Assembly: GCF_029714205.1 (NCBI RefSeq)
Contig: NZ_CP121648.1
Span: 7,572,459-7,636,458, forward strand
Length of the DNA stretch: 64,000 bases
Direction of reading: 5' to 3'
DNA from: Methylobacterium sp. CB376
GTDB taxonomy: Bacteria; Pseudomonadota; Alphaproteobacteria; Rhizobiales; Beijerinckiaceae
Shown here: positions 25,173-34,200 of the stretch, piece after piece
How the letters are laid out: every line of letters begins with the position of its first letter
How positions within the stretch are numbered: the stretch's first letter is position 1
Translations under genes and position numbers: made by a program
The notes under the pieces: model-generated
The model's database searches: none
The model's input: only the letters and a program-made list of their open reading frames with translations
What the model was told of the DNA's origin: nothing

Positions 25173-25846
25173 CGCACACCTCAAGTTTCGAGCATGACCG
25201 AGCCGTCATTCTACAACAGATTGCGCTCGGGCGAACATGAAAGATCGTGCCCTGCCCGCTCGCTTAGTTCAGGCCGGCGTTAAGAGCGCGCAACGAAACG
25301 GGGCTGGCGGCGGCGGGCTATGGCGAGGGGGAGACTGCTACCAAATCCGCTTGATCCCTTCGGGATGGCGGATGTGGGCTTCGCTCAGGCGCCGCGCGGG
25401 CTGGTGATCCGCTTGATCCCTTCGGGATGGCGGATGTGGGCTTCGCTCAGGCGCCGCGCAGGCGTGTGACACGGGAGGAACCGGCCGGCATGGCTGGCTG
25501 CACTTGCTGAGCAATATCCCTGACGGGGCCGAGCCGGACGCAATCGTTTTCGAGCCGGTCTTGCCGCCCAGCGACGGGTCGGTCCTCGATGCCGTCACGC
25601 GGGAGCGGCCGGGACGGGAAGTGCAGCCCCTCCGCGCCGCCGTCCTCGGCGGCCGGCAGGGAGCCGGCGGCCGCGAGCCGGCCGAGCGGCCTCGTGGCGG
25701 CTGCTCCCGCGGCGAGGCGCGCCGGAAGGGCACCTCCGCGCCTAGGTGGATGTCCTTAGGCGCTTGCGCTTAAGAGACCGCCCGGAATGTCGCCTCGCCC
25801 GCTTTCGGGTCACTCTCCTCATCCAATCAGGACGAGGACGGAACCG
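25173..25846. other. Intergenic region containing a duplicated repeat
   Basis: Apart from the tandem repeat at 25345-25459, a plus-strand frame around 25504-25773 starts plausibly (LLSNIPDGAEPDAIVFEP) but then becomes Arg/Gly-rich. I do not call it a gene. Confidence 0.45.
25345..25459. repeat. Two identical 53-bp copies of the dispersed intergenic repeat, inverted orientation
   Basis: The segment beginning ATCCGCTTGATCCCTTCGGG occurs at 25345 and again at 25407 (62-bp period), identical over 53 bp and ending GGCGCCGCGC. Read on the minus strand it contains the GCGCCTGAGCGAAGCC core of the longer repeats elsewhere in the window. Confidence 0.8.
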
Positions 25847-26530
25847 ATGGCACTCGACACCGCAGCTCTGCACCCCCGCGCGGTCGAGAGCGCCTCCTGC
25901 CCCAGCCTGCACGACGGTGACCTCTTCGCCGGCTGCCCCGAGCTCATCGGCTCGCCCTCGACCTTCGCCCGTGACGAGGAGATCTACGGCGAGGACGAGG
26001 ACGCCGAGTTCGTCTACAAGGTGATGACCGGCGCGGTGCGCACCTACAAGATCCTGGGCGACGGCCGGCGCCAGATCACCGGCTTCCACCTGCCCGGCGA
26101 CCTGTTCGGCTTCGAGCCGGGCGAGGTCTGCGGCCACACGGCCGAGGCGATCTGCGACACCAGGGTCGTGGTCTTCAGGCGCCGCCAGATCGAGCGGGTC
26201 GCGGCCGCGCGCGCCGAGGTGGCCGTCCAGCTCTGGGGCTTGGCGACGCGCGATCTCAGTCAGGCGCAGCACCACATGCTCCTGCTCGGGCGCGGCTCGG
26301 CGCAGGAGCGGGTGGCGGCCTTCCTGCTCGCGGTGGGCGAGCGGCTCGGCAGCACGGGGAGCGTCGCGCTGCCGATGACGCGCCGGGACATCGCCGACTA
26401 CCTCGGCCTCACCCTGGAGACCGTGTCGCGCACGATCTCGCAGCTCGAGGGCGCGGGCGCGCTGGTGCGCGCGGGTGCCCGGCAGGTCACGCTTCGTCGC
26501 GGCCGCATGCGGCGGCTGACGGAGGAGTGA
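25847..26530 (+). CDS. Crp/Fnr-family transcription regulator (FixK-like)
   Basis: A 227-residue regulator from the ATG at 25847. It has a cyclic-nucleotide-binding-type beta barrel (LHDGDLFAGCPELIG, RQITGFHLPGDLFGFEPGEV, TRVVVFRRRQIERV) and the Crp helix-turn-helix near residues 165-215 (LPMTRRDIADYLGLTLETVS, then RTISQLEGAGAL). It lacks the N-terminal cysteine cluster of oxygen-sensing FNR, so a FixK-type role downstream of another sensor is more likely. The neighbouring cytochrome gene is convergent. Confidence 0.85.
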   Translation: MALDTAALHPRAVESASCPSLHDGDLFAGCPELIGSPSTFARDEEIYGEDEDAEFVYKVMTGAVRTYKILGDGRRQITGFHLPGDLFGFEPGEVCGHTAEAICDTRVVVFRRRQIERVAAARAEVAVQLWGLATRDLSQAQHHMLLLGRGSAQERVAAFLLAVGERLGSTGSVALPMTRRDIADYLGLTLETVSRTISQLEGAGALVRAGARQVTLRRGRMRRLTEE

Positions 26531-26723
26531 GACACCGTCACGCGGATCGGGGGAATTCTGGACCCGCGGCGGCTCGGACCGCTCCGGGTCCCTTCGCGTG
26601 AGAGGGCGGCCCGCGGCCGACGACGTCCCTCGCTGGATCCGCCGCCCATGGCGGCTCATCGCTGCCGATGGAAGGGTTCCGGTCGGCCCGCGATCCTGCG
26701 CCGTCGTTGGGCGGCCGCCCGGC

Positions 26724-27062
26724 TCACCGCTCCAGACTTGTGAGATAGCGGATCACGTCCTCGACTTGCCCCGGATCGAGCTGGAACTCCGGCATGCCCG
26801 GGTGACCCGTCCGGATGCCCTCCGCGAGCGCCTCGGCAAGATCCGTGACGGGATAGCGGGTGTGGAGGTCGCGAAAGCGCGGCGCCTGGGCCAGCGGGCT
26901 CTCGCCGACGCGCCCGACCGCGTGGCATCCGGCACAGTGGACCCGCACGAAGGTGCGCCCGCGCGTGACGTGGGGGTCCTCGGCCGCCTCCGCCCACCCC
27001 GCGTGCAGGCTCAGGACTGCGAGAAGCCCGACCGCGGTCAGGACTGAGGTGGGCACGCGCAT
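26724..27062 (-). CDS. Small periplasmic c-type cytochrome
   Basis: A 112-residue class I cytochrome c. The signal peptide is MRVPTSVLTAVGLLAVLSLH with cleavage near AEA. The haem-binding CAGCH is at residues 43-47 and the probable sixth ligand Met is in HPGMPEF near residue 90. The end helix is VEDVIRYLTSLER. It carries electrons in the periplasm; its partner oxidase or dehydrogenase is not in the window. GTCCGG-type hairpin and a dispersed repeat lie upstream. Confidence 0.85.
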   Translation of the reverse strand: MRVPTSVLTAVGLLAVLSLHAGWAEAAEDPHVTRGRTFVRVHCAGCHAVGRVGESPLAQAPRFRDLHTRYPVTDLAEALAEGIRTGHPGMPEFQLDPGQVEDVIRYLTSLER

Positions 27063-27143
27063 TGGTATCTCCCGCTGGTTGCCGGCGCGGCGACTTTCCG
27101 GACAACCTCGTCCGGGTGCAAGCCTCGGCATTCCGTCTCATCC

Positions 27144-27171
27144 GCCGTCCGGACGAGCACGTCCGGACGGC
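27144..27171. repeat. Perfect 12-bp hairpin
   Basis: GCCGTCCGGACG and its exact complement are separated by AGCA. There is no T-run on either side, so it is not a standard intrinsic terminator. It abuts a copy of the dispersed repeat. Confidence 0.6.
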
Positions 27172-27176
27172 GTCTG

Positions 27177-27309
27177 CCAAGCCCGCGCGGCGCTTGAGCG
27201 AAGCCGACATCCGCATTGCCGAAATGGGAGATGGCGAAGCCATCGACCGGATGTCGGATGCCGCATGATTTGAGATCCGGTTGATCCTAGCGGATCCCGG
27301 ATCACAAGG
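27177..27309. repeat. Dispersed intergenic repeat, long copy
   Basis: It contains GCCCGCGCGGCGCTTGAGCG, then GACATCCGCATTGCCGAAAT, a GATGGCGAAGCCATC palindrome and the tail GCGGATCCCGGATCACAAG. The same order of blocks, with minor changes, recurs at 50307 and 53026. The tail overlaps the 3' end of the Nramp gene. Confidence 0.72.
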
Positions 27310-28615
27310 ACGTCGCGACCATGCCGACGACGGCAACCGCCATCACGGCGGTGGCGAGCCAGCCGAGCCCCTTGAGCCATCCCGTCACCGCGAAGCGCCC
27401 CATCACCTCGGGCCGCGCCGCGACCCACATCATCACGGCCATCACCGGCACGGCGACGACGCCGTTCAGCACCGCGCTCCAGAACAGCGCCCGCACCGGG
27501 TCGAGGCTCGGCGTCAGGCTGATCAGCATGCCGACCAGGGTCGCGAGACCCACCACGCCGTAGAAGGCCTTGGCCTCCTGCACGCGGCGCGCGTAGCCGA
27601 CCGGCCAGCGCCACGCCTCGCCGACGGCGTAGGCGGAGGAGCCCGCGAGCACCGGCACGGCGAGCAGCCCCACCCCGACCACGCCGAGCGCGAAGACCGT
27701 CTCGGCGAAGGGTCCGGCGATCGGCCGCAGCGCCGCCGCCGCCTCCGCGGAGGTGCGGATGTCCACGGTCCCGTGCGCGTGGAGGGCCGCCGCCGCGGTG
27801 CCCAGGATCGCGAGCGCCACGAGGTTCGACACCGCCATGCCGGCGAGGGTGTCGACCTCGATCCGGTGCAGGGCCGTGCGCCCCTGCTCGGGCGCGTGGA
27901 TCAGCTCCCGCCGCCGCGGATGCACGTGCAGGTCCTCGGCCTCCTGGGATGATTGCCAGAAGAACAGGTAGGGGCTGATGGTGGTGCCGAAGATCGCGAC
28001 CACGGTCGTGAGCGCCTCGCGGTCGAGGCCGATCCGCGGCAGCAGCGTTCCGAGCGCGAAGGCGCGCCAGTCCACCCGCGTGGTCGCGAGCGCGGCGAAA
28101 TACGCGAACAGCGCGAGGGTCAGCCACTTCAGCACCGCGACGTAGCGCGAATAGGCGAGGAGCATCTGCAGCACCACGCAGATCCCGGCGAAGAGCAGTA
28201 CCAGGAGCCATCGCGGCGCGCCGGGGAGCAGCAGCGTCGCGGCATCGGCCATGGCGCCGAGATCCGCCCCGAGATTGACGGTGTTGGCGATCACCAGGAG
28301 GGTCACGGTCACGCGCAGCAGCCCGGCCGGGGCGTGGCGCTGCAGCACTCCGGCGATGCCGTGGCCGGTGGTGCGCCCGATCCGGGCCGAGATCATCTGC
28401 ACGGCGGCCATGAGCGGGTAGCTGTAGAGGAGCGTCCAGCCGAATCCGTAGCCGTAGGCCGCCCCGGCCTGGGCATAGGTGGCGATGCCGCTCGGGTCGT
28501 CGTCCGAGGCGCCGGTGATGAGGCCGGGGCCGAGCACCCGCAGGAGCCGCGGCTTCGACGGCCCCACGACTGCGCTCGTCTCCTCGGGATCGTCGTCTCG
28601 GCTGACCTGCTGCAT
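27302..28615 (-). CDS. Nramp-family divalent metal transporter, divergent subfamily
   Basis: A 437-residue inner-membrane protein with about 11 hydrophobic segments in the Nramp/LeuT-fold arrangement, from the ATG at 28615 (MQQVSRDDDPEETSAVVG). The first helix carries GASDDDPSGIATYAQAG in place of the canonical DPGN. The sixth carries GTTISPYLFFWQSSQEAED in place of the MPH motif, so two known metal-ligand positions differ. These changes are shared by a poorly characterised branch of the family, and the transported ion cannot be assumed to be manganese. The gene is monocistronic. Confidence 0.85.
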   Translation of the reverse strand: MQQVSRDDDPEETSAVVGPSKPRLLRVLGPGLITGASDDDPSGIATYAQAGAAYGYGFGWTLLYSYPLMAAVQMISARIGRTTGHGIAGVLQRHAPAGLLRVTVTLLVIANTVNLGADLGAMADAATLLLPGAPRWLLVLLFAGICVVLQMLLAYSRYVAVLKWLTLALFAYFAALATTRVDWRAFALGTLLPRIGLDREALTTVVAIFGTTISPYLFFWQSSQEAEDLHVHPRRRELIHAPEQGRTALHRIEVDTLAGMAVSNLVALAILGTAAAALHAHGTVDIRTSAEAAAALRPIAGPFAETVFALGVVGVGLLAVPVLAGSSAYAVGEAWRWPVGYARRVQEAKAFYGVVGLATLVGMLISLTPSLDPVRALFWSAVLNGVVAVPVMAVMMWVAARPEVMGRFAVTGWLKGLGWLATAVMAVAVVGMVATSL

Positions 28616-28969
28616 CCGGCCCTCACGCACCCTTTCGGACGACGGCGCTCCCGCGGCCGCGCGGCCGTCGCGAAGCGCCACCGTACCGTGCTCACCGCCG
28701 CCGTCGAGGTTGAGTCCGCGGCCCGCTCGGGCGCCATCGAGCGCCGCGACCCGGTGCGAGGGTTGCGGCGGCACACGACCCGGCCCTCTCGCGTCGATCA
28801 CGGCGGCGACAGGCCGCCACCCGCCCGCGTTCGGGTCACGCAGCTTGGGTCCCGCGGTGACGGTTCACGGGTGCGCTCGGGCCGGGATCGCCTCGCGGGG
28901 CACCTGCGATGGTCGGCCCGGCCGCAGGAGCCGCCCCCTTCCTGCTCGGGCCCGACCGGGCCGGAGGAG
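28616..28969. other. Region without a supported gene
   Basis: GC-rich sequence between the Nramp start and the 3' end of the methyltransferase gene. Only shadow-like frames are open. Confidence 0.5.
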
Positions 28970-29653
28970 CTACGCCTTCTTGACGAACACGACCAGCTGA
29001 TTGTCCCCGGTCGGGTCATCGACCGGACTCGGCAGCGACAGGAATCTCCAATCGCTGAACCCCTCGGCGATCGTCTCGGCGAAGAGCCTCGTCCGGTCCG
29101 TATCCTGCGGCGTGACGTCCTCGATGATGTAGATCCCGCCCGGCTTGAGATGGGCGAATGCCTCGAGCAGCAGGCAGGCATTGGCGCGCAGTTCGTGCAG
29201 GCCGTCGTCGATGATGACGTCGTAGCCCTCGCCGACCCCGAACGACCGGAACATCGCCGAGATCGTGCTCGGCTCGAGCTGGTTCACGAAGGCGGTCTTG
29301 ATGCGCTCCTCGGCGAACAGGATGTCACGATCGATGTCGGCGCCGTAGATCTCGGCATGCGGAAAGAAATCCCGCCATCCGCGCAGCGAGGCTCCAGGCC
29401 TGCCATTCGGCCCCATCGTGGAGGGGGCGCCCTCCTTGTTCGTTCCGAGCCCCACCTCCAGCAGCTTCAGCGGCTCATCCTTGACATCTCTGAACAAAAT
29501 ATCGTAAATCAAGCTATAGTTATGTTTGGTTCCCTTATCGCTTCCATGGCCAGTCATGATTTCACACAGCTGTGTGCGATGTTTGTATCCAAGTTCTTCC
29601 GCGCGCTGAACAACAGCGTTTATCTGGGTCGTCTTTAGGCAGCTGTGCTGCAT
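28970..29653 (-). CDS. Class I SAM-dependent methyltransferase
   Basis: A 227-residue enzyme from the ATG at 29653, with GGAGG 7 bases upstream. Motif I is LKLLEVGLGTNKEG near residue 64, an acidic residue ends the second strand (AEIYGADIDRDI), and YDVIIDDGLHELRANACLLL and GGIYIIEDVTPQDTDR follow. The segment HGSDKGTKHNYSLIYD is typical of methyltransferases found in glycan and hopanoid-type clusters, where they modify sugars. It closes the leftward glycan block. Confidence 0.78.
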   Translation of the reverse strand: MQHSCLKTTQINAVVQRAEELGYKHRTQLCEIMTGHGSDKGTKHNYSLIYDILFRDVKDEPLKLLEVGLGTNKEGAPSTMGPNGRPGASLRGWRDFFPHAEIYGADIDRDILFAEERIKTAFVNQLEPSTISAMFRSFGVGEGYDVIIDDGLHELRANACLLLEAFAHLKPGGIYIIEDVTPQDTDRTRLFAETIAEGFSDWRFLSLPSPVDDPTGDNQLVVFVKKA

Positions 29654-29822
29654 GAAGTGCCTCCTGCCGCAGGATCGACGCGGGGCAGCTAATTGTCGGG
29701 CGGCCGCGCTGTCAATGATCATGTCCGAGTTCTGTCGTTGACCGGGCAAAGCTCGGCGCCGCCCTGGTTCGCCGGATGAGTGGCGCTGTCCTCCGGGACG
29801 CCTCGGCGCCGCCGCTTCCCGG

Positions 29823-31247
29823 TCAGGGCCCCGCCGCGATCCGGATCGCGATGCCGGAGAGCGTGACGCGCGCCCACTCGCTGAGGACGCGCACGGTGAA
29901 TTCCGAGTCCTCGGTCTCACGCTCGGAACTCCAGCTCAGGGTGATGAGCGGGCCGTCCTCGACCGCCTGGAGCACGGCGGCCTGCCGCGCCAGGGTCTCC
30001 CGGCCGTAGGACCGCGTCACGGAGAACTCGATGCGGGTTCCGGCCTCGACGCTCCCGAGGAAGGTGGCCGTCAGCGTGCCCGCGGGAAGTCCGACGTAGG
30101 GACCGCAGAGCAGGAGCTTGTCCGGCGGGTGACGCGAGGCCTCCAGCGATCCATCGGCGCGACGCTCCCCGTATTGCGTCGCGCACCGGCGGGTCGCGAG
30201 CCGAACGGGGCCCTTGCTCAGCATGTAGGGAAGCCAGCCCGTCACGCCCCCCGCCGCGGCCGGATGCGAGCCGGCGCCGGGGGGACACTCCGCGCCGGGA
30301 TCGGCGGTCGGCCGGGGGCGGTGGTGCGAGACGACGCGGCTCAGCGCCGCGAGCCGCCGCGCGACGTCGCTCCCCGCCCCATCGCGCCGGTGGCGCGGGG
30401 CGCCGTCCCGCTGGGCCGCCGCCAGCGTGCCGACCCTGCCGGCCGCGCGGGCCAGCGCGACCGGGTCCGCGGTCTCCCCGTCCGCCTCCAGCGCGCGTCC
30501 GAGCGCCAAGCCGAGACGGAGGCTCGTCAGGGAGGGCGTTCCGGGAAGGTCGGCGGAGACGAGGCGCAGCAGCCCCATCGAGGCCGCGGGCGCGACGGTC
30601 TGCAGGCTCTCGAGGAGCCTGCTGAGGAGCGGCTCGTCGCGGCCGAGCGCCAGGCGGGCCCGGAGCAGCTCCTCGGCCGGGCCGAGATCGCCGCGCCGGA
30701 CGAGGTCGAGGAGCAGCACCTCGACCGCGCGCCGGTGGGCGCCGTCGATCGCGAGCGCGAGCGTCGCGAGGTAGAGCCGGTCCGCCTCGTCGCCGCACTC
30801 CATCACCCGCCCGGCGAGTTCGGCGCGCGCGACCTCGATCTCCAGTTCGGGGAAGTCGGTGAAGCTCCTCCCGATGCACCGGGCGATCGCGTCGGCCTCG
30901 GGCTGGAAAACCCAGTCCAGTTGCGACGCGGCCGCGGTCACGCCGGCCCGCGCGACGCCGAACTGCACGACCCGCTCCCAGAGCGGCAGCAGGAGGCGCA
31001 GGAAGGTCGCGCGGCACCCGCCAGCGATGATCCCCGTCACCTCGACCGCGCGCTCGACCTCGCGGCCTCGGGCGTCGAGGGTCGAGACGTGTCGCGGGAT
31101 GGACGCCAGCTGATCGCGCGTGAGCGCGCGGATCATCGCCGGCAGGGCATGCGCGTCGGCCTCGGCGAGGGCCTCCCAGGCGGCCTCCACGCCACCGGCA
31201 TCCTCGCGATCGGAGGACGGGGGAGCGAGCGAGTTAGAGGTCGTCAT
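29823..31247 (-). CDS. Glycan-cluster protein of unknown function
   Basis: A 474-residue protein from the ATG at 31247 (MTTSNSLAPPSSDREDAGG). Residues 1-310 are helical and repeat-like (LAIDGAHRRAVEVLLLDLVR, LASIPRHVSTLDARGREVE). The C-terminal 130 residues are beta-rich (LPAGTLTATFLGSVEAGTRI, EFSVTRSYGRETLARQAAVL) and resemble a jelly-roll carbohydrate-binding module, though no family is certain. Its start overlaps the stop of the 1320-residue glycosyltransferase by 14 bp, so the two are translationally coupled and probably act together. Confidence 0.65.
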   Translation of the reverse strand: MTTSNSLAPPSSDREDAGGVEAAWEALAEADAHALPAMIRALTRDQLASIPRHVSTLDARGREVERAVEVTGIIAGGCRATFLRLLLPLWERVVQFGVARAGVTAAASQLDWVFQPEADAIARCIGRSFTDFPELEIEVARAELAGRVMECGDEADRLYLATLALAIDGAHRRAVEVLLLDLVRRGDLGPAEELLRARLALGRDEPLLSRLLESLQTVAPAASMGLLRLVSADLPGTPSLTSLRLGLALGRALEADGETADPVALARAAGRVGTLAAAQRDGAPRHRRDGAGSDVARRLAALSRVVSHHRPRPTADPGAECPPGAGSHPAAAGGVTGWLPYMLSKGPVRLATRRCATQYGERRADGSLEASRHPPDKLLLCGPYVGLPAGTLTATFLGSVEAGTRIEFSVTRSYGRETLARQAAVLQAVEDGPLITLSWSSERETEDSEFTVRVLSEWARVTLSGIAIRIAAGP

Positions 31248-34200
31248 CGCCGTCGTTTCGCCTGACATCGACCGGAGCGCGGGACGTCCATTGCACGTGG
31301 ACCGGCTGATTGAGCGTGATGAACTCGTCGGAGGTCAGAAAACTCCGCACGAGTTCGTCGCGGCTGCCTCCGCCGCGCAGGAACGCGAGGTGGGCCGAGC
31401 GCTCCTGCTCGTTGCTGGGGCGCTTGAGCAGGCGCGCGTAGAGCGCGAGGACGAAGGCGTCGTCGTCCTCGCCCTCGAATTGTTCGAGACGGATGATCTC
31501 CGCCCGGCCGCCGCTCGCGGCGCGCCCGCGGGCGGCGCGTCCCTCCGCCGATTCGGACAGGGACCTCCAGAACACGGCCCGGCTCAGGCCGTCGCGCAGA
31601 GCCGAGAGGGCCGCCGCGAGGCCGCCCGGATCCGCGTCGCGGCGCAGGAGCCTCCGGTACGCGACCTGCACGAAGAGCTCGTCCTTCAGGCTCGCGAGGT
31701 GGTCCACGGTGGGACCGGGCGTCGAAGCCGCCCGGTCACCGCGCGGCGCGGGCGCCTGAGCCGGCGCGCCGCGCAGGACCCTGACGTCGTGATGGTCCTC
31801 GTAGAGCCCGACCACCATGTGGGCGAAGCGCTCGGCGATCACCGACCATTCGTGCTGCCCGATCCAGCGCTCCTGGCGCGCGCGAAGCGCCGCGGCGAGG
31901 TCCGGGTCGGCGAGCACGCCCCGGATCGCCTCGGCCACCTCGAATGGCGAGCAGCCGCTCGCCTGATGGACGAGGTCGCGGACGTCGTCGAACAGCGCCA
32001 GCGGGGTCGTGACGACCGGCCGCAGCGCGGACAGGCCGTAGCGGACCGCCCCGCTCGCCGATTCCCCGGAATGCTGATAGGGGAACGCGATGACGTCGCA
32101 GGCCTGCAGGAGCAGGTGCGTCTCCTGGTCCTCGAGGAAGTCGGTGATCATGATGACGCGATCGGCCAGTCCGAGCGTCGCGATCAGGCTCCTGCACCGC
32201 TCCAGTTCCTCCTCCGCCTCGGGCGCGGGATGGAGCGCGTTGACGAGCAGGAGCAGGGCATCCGGGTATTGGCCGAGGAGGACGCTGAAGGCGAGGATCA
32301 GTTCCAGGATGCCCTTCGGCGGCAGAAGGAAGCCGTAGCAGCCGATCACCGGGCCGACGTCGCCGAGGTTCAGGAACCGTCGCACGGAGGCGGGATCGAA
32401 CCCCGTGGGACGCATGACTCCGTGGGGGATCTTCACGACGTTGTCGACGAGGCCGAACTGCTTCAAGCGATTGACGTCGTTGACCGAGTGCACGACGAGC
32501 CGCGTGGCCTTGGCGAAGGCGTCGGCGTGGGCGGCGATCGACTCGAGCTCGCCGTCGCTGACGGCCGGGGCGGTCTTGTGGAAGAACACGTAGGAATCGA
32601 CGCCCATCGCGCTCAGGGCCGAGACGGCGTCGGCGAGTGCCTGAAGCGTGTGGAAGCCGTAATTGTATTGGAAGACGACGACATCGATGCCCTGCTCCTT
32701 CACGTCGATGAGCAGGCGATCCAGGTTCTCGCGGCGGTCTGTCCAATTTCTCACGACGTTGCCGGAGTCCGGCCTGAGCGTGTCCCAATGGTTCGAAAAG
32801 ATGGTGATATCGAACCAATTTTCAGGCAGATGAGATACTAAAAATTCAGAATACGTTGCGATGCCGCAGCGCGTGTTCCACGTCGAAACCCAGCCGAGCT
32901 TGAGTTTCTTCGACGGCATTGTGCCATCGATTCGGTCAACGAATGCTTTGATCATCTCGGATGCGGCCGTCCATGTCATCGTGGAAACCGTTTGCTGTCC
33001 GCGCAGCGATTTCTGGAGGGTGGTGTGGTCGGAGCGTTGCGCGAAAACCGACCGCATCCGCGCGGCCAGATCGTCGATCCGGGCGCGCACCCACATCGCC
33101 TGCGCGGCTCCCAGATGGCTCGTGCTGAGCTCGAAGTCGTAGTCGACCAGCCACGCATTCTCGTCGGAGCAGAAATCCATCTGGCCGCTGTAGCCCGTGA
33201 CGATGACCGGCAGCCCGTGCGCCATCGCCTCGGCGGCGGGGAGATTGAACCCCTCGCCCCGCGACGGCAGCACGACCGCGTCCGCGGCCGCATTCAGCCC
33301 GGCGAGCTGGTCCGCGTCGAGGTCGTCGAAGATGATGCGCACCACGGGCGCGTTCGGACTGTTCCTGATCACCCTGTCGTACCAGGTCTGCACGACGTTC
33401 GTCTGATTGCGATGGGTCTTGATGACGAGCTCGACCGGATCTCTGCGCGTGAACGCGGCCGCGTAGGCGAGGAGCAGTTCCTCGATGCCCTTGCGGGCGA
33501 GGCCCGACGAGACGTGCAGGAAGACGAACGGCGCCGCCGCGCGGGCGGGCCTGGGCAGAACGGGAGCATGCTCGATCCCGAGCCCGCAGACCACGGCCGG
33601 GACGCTGATGCCGGAATTGCGGTACACCCGGCGCACGAACGCGGTGAGGGCGAGCAGGCCGTCGAGGTAGCGGTTGATCAGCCGGCAGGCGGAATGGTTG
33701 ATCTCGCTCTCTTCCCACGCCAGGGCCGCGAGGTGCAGGTCGCCCAGCATCCCGGCGGGCCGGAGCGGGTACATGTTGCGCACGGACACGATTGTGGCCT
33801 CCGGCGCGAGCGGCAGCGGCTCGAGCAGCGGCCGGACCTCCGGATTGGCCGCCACCCCGGCCTCGTCGAGCACGTAGCCCGGCACGCCTTCCATCGGGAC
33901 GAGCATCGCCTCGGTGGCGGCCCGGCGGTCGAGCGCGTCCGCCAGGCGGCGATTCATCAGGGCGAGGCTGTAGGACGTCTCGCAGGGCCCCTCGACGATG
34001 TATTGGCGCCTGACCTCCGGGGCGCGCGCCCGGGCGCCCCGCCGCCCGGATGCCGGGGCCGCGTCCCGGACGATGAGGCCGGGCGGCAGGTGGGGCGTCA
34101 GGAAGGCCATCAGCGCCTGCGCGACGGTGTCGCGCGCGAAGTCCTGCAGCCGCCGGCGCTGGGCGCGCTTCACCGCGCGCCGATAGGGGCCGTCCGTGAA

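Noticed and set aside
24333..25283. 316-codon plus-strand frame
   Set aside because: It runs antisense over the well-supported GYD-domain gene and has no family features.
25504..25773. Possible small gene upstream of the Crp-type regulator
   Set aside because: Only the first 20 residues look protein-like; the rest is Arg/Gly-rich, with no ribosome binding site.
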